DNA of 64,000 nt from Castellaniella sp049671645 (GTDB lineage: Bacteria > Pseudomonadota > Gammaproteobacteria > Burkholderiales > Burkholderiaceae_B). The translations under genes were made by a program, and so were the position numbers. This document shows, piece after piece, positions 61,945 to 64,000 of the stretch. The stretch lies in assembly GCF_049671645.1 (NCBI RefSeq), contig NZ_JBATVG010000023.1:186001-250000 (forward strand), read 5' to 3'. The number at the start of each line of letters is the position of its first letter. The stretch's first letter is position 1. The notes under the pieces were generated by a model that made no database searches, was not told where the DNA came from, and was given only the letters and a program-made list of their open reading frames with translations.

Positions 61945-62856
61945 ATGGCCGAACCCGATTTCAATCTGTTGATGGCGCTGGACATGCTGCTGGCCGAGGG
62001 CAGCGTGGCCGGTGCGGCGCGCCGCAGCGGCCTGAGCACCTCGGCCATGAGCCGGACGCTGAGCCGGCTGCGCCAAGTCACCGGCGACCCGTTGCTCGTG
62101 CGGGCGGGGCGTCATATGGTCCTGACCCCCCATGCGCAGGCGATCCGCGAACGGACGCGCGACGCGGTGCTCGAAACCCGGACACTGCTGTCGCCAGCCG
62201 TTTCGGAGCTGGATATATCCGCCCTGGATCGCGTATTCGCCATACGGGCCAACGAAGGGTTCATCGAGGCATTCGGCCCGAAACTGATTGCCGCCGTCGC
62301 CGACGCGGCGCCGCGCGTCTGCCTGCGCTTCACGCCCAGGATGGACAAGCATTCCCGATATCTTCGCGAGGGGCTGGTCGACCTGGAAATCGGGGTGGTC
62401 GGCGACATGGGGCCGGAAATCCGCCTCCAGTCGCTGTTTCGCGATCGCTTCGTCGGCGTAGTCCGAGCCGGCCATCCGCTGCTATCCGCCCCCGCCATCA
62501 CGGCGGAACGCTACGCCTCATATGGCCACGTGGTCGCCTCGCGCCGAGGGCTGTCCCATGGTCTGGTCGACGACGCGCTGGCGCGCATAGGCCTGACCCG
62601 CAAGGTGGTCAGCGTCGTGCCCGGGTTCCCGGCGGCGCTGGCGGTCGCCATGGCATCGGACTTGATCGCGTTGCTGCCCGGTTCGTATCTGCCCGGCTCC
62701 GCCGCGCATGGGAAACGGGGTACCGCATTCCAGGCGTTCGAGCTTCCCTTTCCGAACGAGAGCATCACGATCTCGCAGATGTGGCACCCGCGCCAGGACA
62801 AGGAACCCGCGCACCGCTGGTTGAGGCAACTGGTGCGGCAGGTTTGCGGGGAATAG
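61945..62856 (+). CDS. LysR-family regulator
   Basis: A 303-aa LysR protein with a winged helix at residues 4-62 (FNLLMALDMLLAEGSVAGAA and LSTSAMSRTLSRLRQVTGDPLLVRAG). ATG at 61945 is used, with ATG at 61909 as an alternative 12 codons longer. It lies between the divergent efflux pump and hpd, 95 bases before hpd, and may regulate either. Confidence 0.9.
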   Translation: MAEPDFNLLMALDMLLAEGSVAGAARRSGLSTSAMSRTLSRLRQVTGDPLLVRAGRHMVLTPHAQAIRERTRDAVLETRTLLSPAVSELDISALDRVFAIRANEGFIEAFGPKLIAAVADAAPRVCLRFTPRMDKHSRYLREGLVDLEIGVVGDMGPEIRLQSLFRDRFVGVVRAGHPLLSAPAITAERYASYGHVVASRRGLSHGLVDDALARIGLTRKVVSVVPGFPAALAVAMASDLIALLPGSYLPGSAAHGKRGTAFQAFELPFPNESITISQMWHPRQDKEPAHRWLRQLVRQVCGE

Positions 62857-62951
62857 AACGCCGACGTCAATGACGTGGCCCGCGCACTTGCGCGCCGGGC
62901 GGTTTTCCCGGATATTGAACACAACGCGGCGCTTTGCGGGGGACGACCAAG

Positions 62952-64000
62952 ATGACCGATCTGTTCGACAATCCGATGGGCCTCATGGGCTTCGAGTTCG
63001 TGGAATTCGCCTCGCCCGCCCCCGACGTGCTGGAGCCGCTGTTCGAAAAACTGGGTTTCACACTGGTCGCGCGTCATCGATCCAAGGACGTGCTGCTGTA
63101 TCGGCAGGGCGACATCAATTTCATCATCAACCGCGAGCCCAAAAGCCCGGCCGCCTACTTCGCGGCCGAACACGGCCCCTCGGCCTGCGGGCTGGCTTTC
63201 CGCGTGAAGGATGCCCACCACGCCTATCAACGGGCGCTGGATCTGGGCGCCCAGCCGGTCGACATCCCCACCGGACCCATGGAACTGCGCCTGCCGGCCA
63301 TCAAGGGCATCGGCGGCGCACCGCTGTACCTGATCGATCGTTTCGAGGACGGCGAGTCCATCTACGACATCGATTTCGCCTTTCTTCCCGGCGTGAACCG
63401 ACATCCCGCGGGCCACGGCCTGCGCGTCGTCGACCATCTGACCCATAACGTGTACCGGGGGAGAATGGAATTCTGGGCGGGCTTTTACGAAAGGCTCTTC
63501 AATTTCCGGCAGATCCGCTATTTCGACATCACGGGCGAATACACCGGCCTGACGTCCAAAGCCATGACGGCGCCCGACGGCAGGATCCGCATTCCCCTGA
63601 ACGAGGAATCATCCAAGGGCGCCGGCCAGATCGAAGAATTCCTGATGAAGTTCAACGGCGAAGGGATCCAGCACGTCGCGCTGCTCAGCGACGACTTGCT
63701 GGCGACGATCGACACATTGCGGGCGGCCGGCGTGCCGCTCATGAGCGCGCCGCCGGACGCCTACTACGAGATGCTCGACGAACGACTGCCCGGACACGGG
63801 CAAGCGGTTGCCGACCTGCAGGCCCGGGGCATTCTGCTGGACGGCGATACAGGCCACGGACAGCCGCGTCTGCTGCTGCAGATTTTCTCGGAGACCGTGC
63901 TGGGCCCGGTCTTCTTCGAATTCATCCAGCGCAAGGGCGACGACGGCTTTGGCGAAGGGAATTTCAAAGCGCTGTTCGAATCGATCGAACGCGACCAGAT
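62952..64000 (+). CDS. hpd: 4-hydroxyphenylpyruvate dioxygenase, nearly complete
   Basis: Fe(II) enzyme that turns 4-hydroxyphenylpyruvate into homogentisate in tyrosine degradation. 349 residues are readable; only the last few codons lie beyond the window. The iron ligands are in place: H162 (DHLTHNVYRG), H241 (GIQHVALLSDD) and E323 (FFEFIQRKGDDGFGEGNF). Length matches the bacterial family. It is not joined to a homogentisate dioxygenase in this window. Confidence 0.95.
   Translation, partial: MTDLFDNPMGLMGFEFVEFASPAPDVLEPLFEKLGFTLVARHRSKDVLLYRQGDINFIINREPKSPAAYFAAEHGPSACGLAFRVKDAHHAYQRALDLGAQPVDIPTGPMELRLPAIKGIGGAPLYLIDRFEDGESIYDIDFAFLPGVNRHPAGHGLRVVDHLTHNVYRGRMEFWAGFYERLFNFRQIRYFDITGEYTGLTSKAMTAPDGRIRIPLNEESSKGAGQIEEFLMKFNGEGIQHVALLSDDLLATIDTLRAAGVPLMSAPPDAYYEMLDERLPGHGQAVADLQARGILLDGDTGHGQPRLLLQIFSETVLGPVFFEFIQRKGDDGFGEGNFKALFESIERDQ

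Overview
The window is a GC-rich chromosomal segment from a betaproteobacterium, most likely of the family Alcaligenaceae (Bordetella, Achromobacter and relatives). This rests on the order hemA-prfA-prmC-grxD-ubiX, four complete TRAP transporters in 64 kb, many LysR regulators and a bdcA/bdcR pair. The species cannot be named from the sequence alone.

Layout. 1-12.4 kb: the 3' end of a LysR gene; a TRAP operon for 2-oxoacid-type substrates (minus strand); two MFS genes in tandem; an HD-GYP protein; and the housekeeping run hemA, prfA, prmC, grxD, ubiX (minus strand). At 12,466 lies tRNA-Phe(GAA). 12.5-24.8 kb is a 12.25-kb genomic island inserted in the 3' end of that tRNA gene. It is bounded by a 26-bp direct repeat, carries a decayed integrase and is richer in A+T than its flanks. 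Its cargo is a restriction-modification-like defence cluster: a C5 cytosine methyltransferase, a MORC/GHKL ATPase, a Z1 helicase-like ATPase, a PD-(D/E)XK protein, an AIPR protein and a Vsr nuclease. A YdaS/Cro-like regulator and a remnant HTH gene lie near the right end.

24.8-37.6 kb: an AsmA-like protein, a class V aminotransferase and a second TRAP operon. That operon diverges from a LysR gene followed by pxpB-pxpC-pxpA, which suggests uptake and opening of 5-oxoproline (pyroglutamate). A PAS-GAF-GGDEF diguanylate cyclase and a SMUG1-type uracil-DNA glycosylase follow. 37.7-49.5 kb is a catabolic block on the plus strand: an RraA-like aldolase, TRAP operon 3 (P-Q-M), an AllA-like protein, TRAP operon 4 (Q-M-P), an amidase, an HpcH/HpaI aldolase and KdgD. 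A LysR gene diverges at its left end. The content points to uptake and breakdown of acidic, probably amide- or ureide-bearing sugar-acid-type compounds to pyruvate/glyoxylate/2-oxoacid units; the substrate is not known.

49.5-64 kb is mixed: queG, LysR with a divergent FAD oxidase, an FMN reductase, a secreted COG4315 protein with an ECF sigma/anti-sigma pair, a membrane protein, a GDCCVxC protein, bdcA/bdcR, a DUF2058 protein, rluE-arfB, an EmrB-like MFS pump with a divergent LysR, and hpd (4-hydroxyphenylpyruvate dioxygenase), which runs off the right edge.

The strongest candidate for an under-described system is the island's six-gene methyltransferase/MORC/Z1/PD-(D/E)XK/AIPR/Vsr cluster. 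The next is the 38.7-49.5 kb block with two TRAP transporters.
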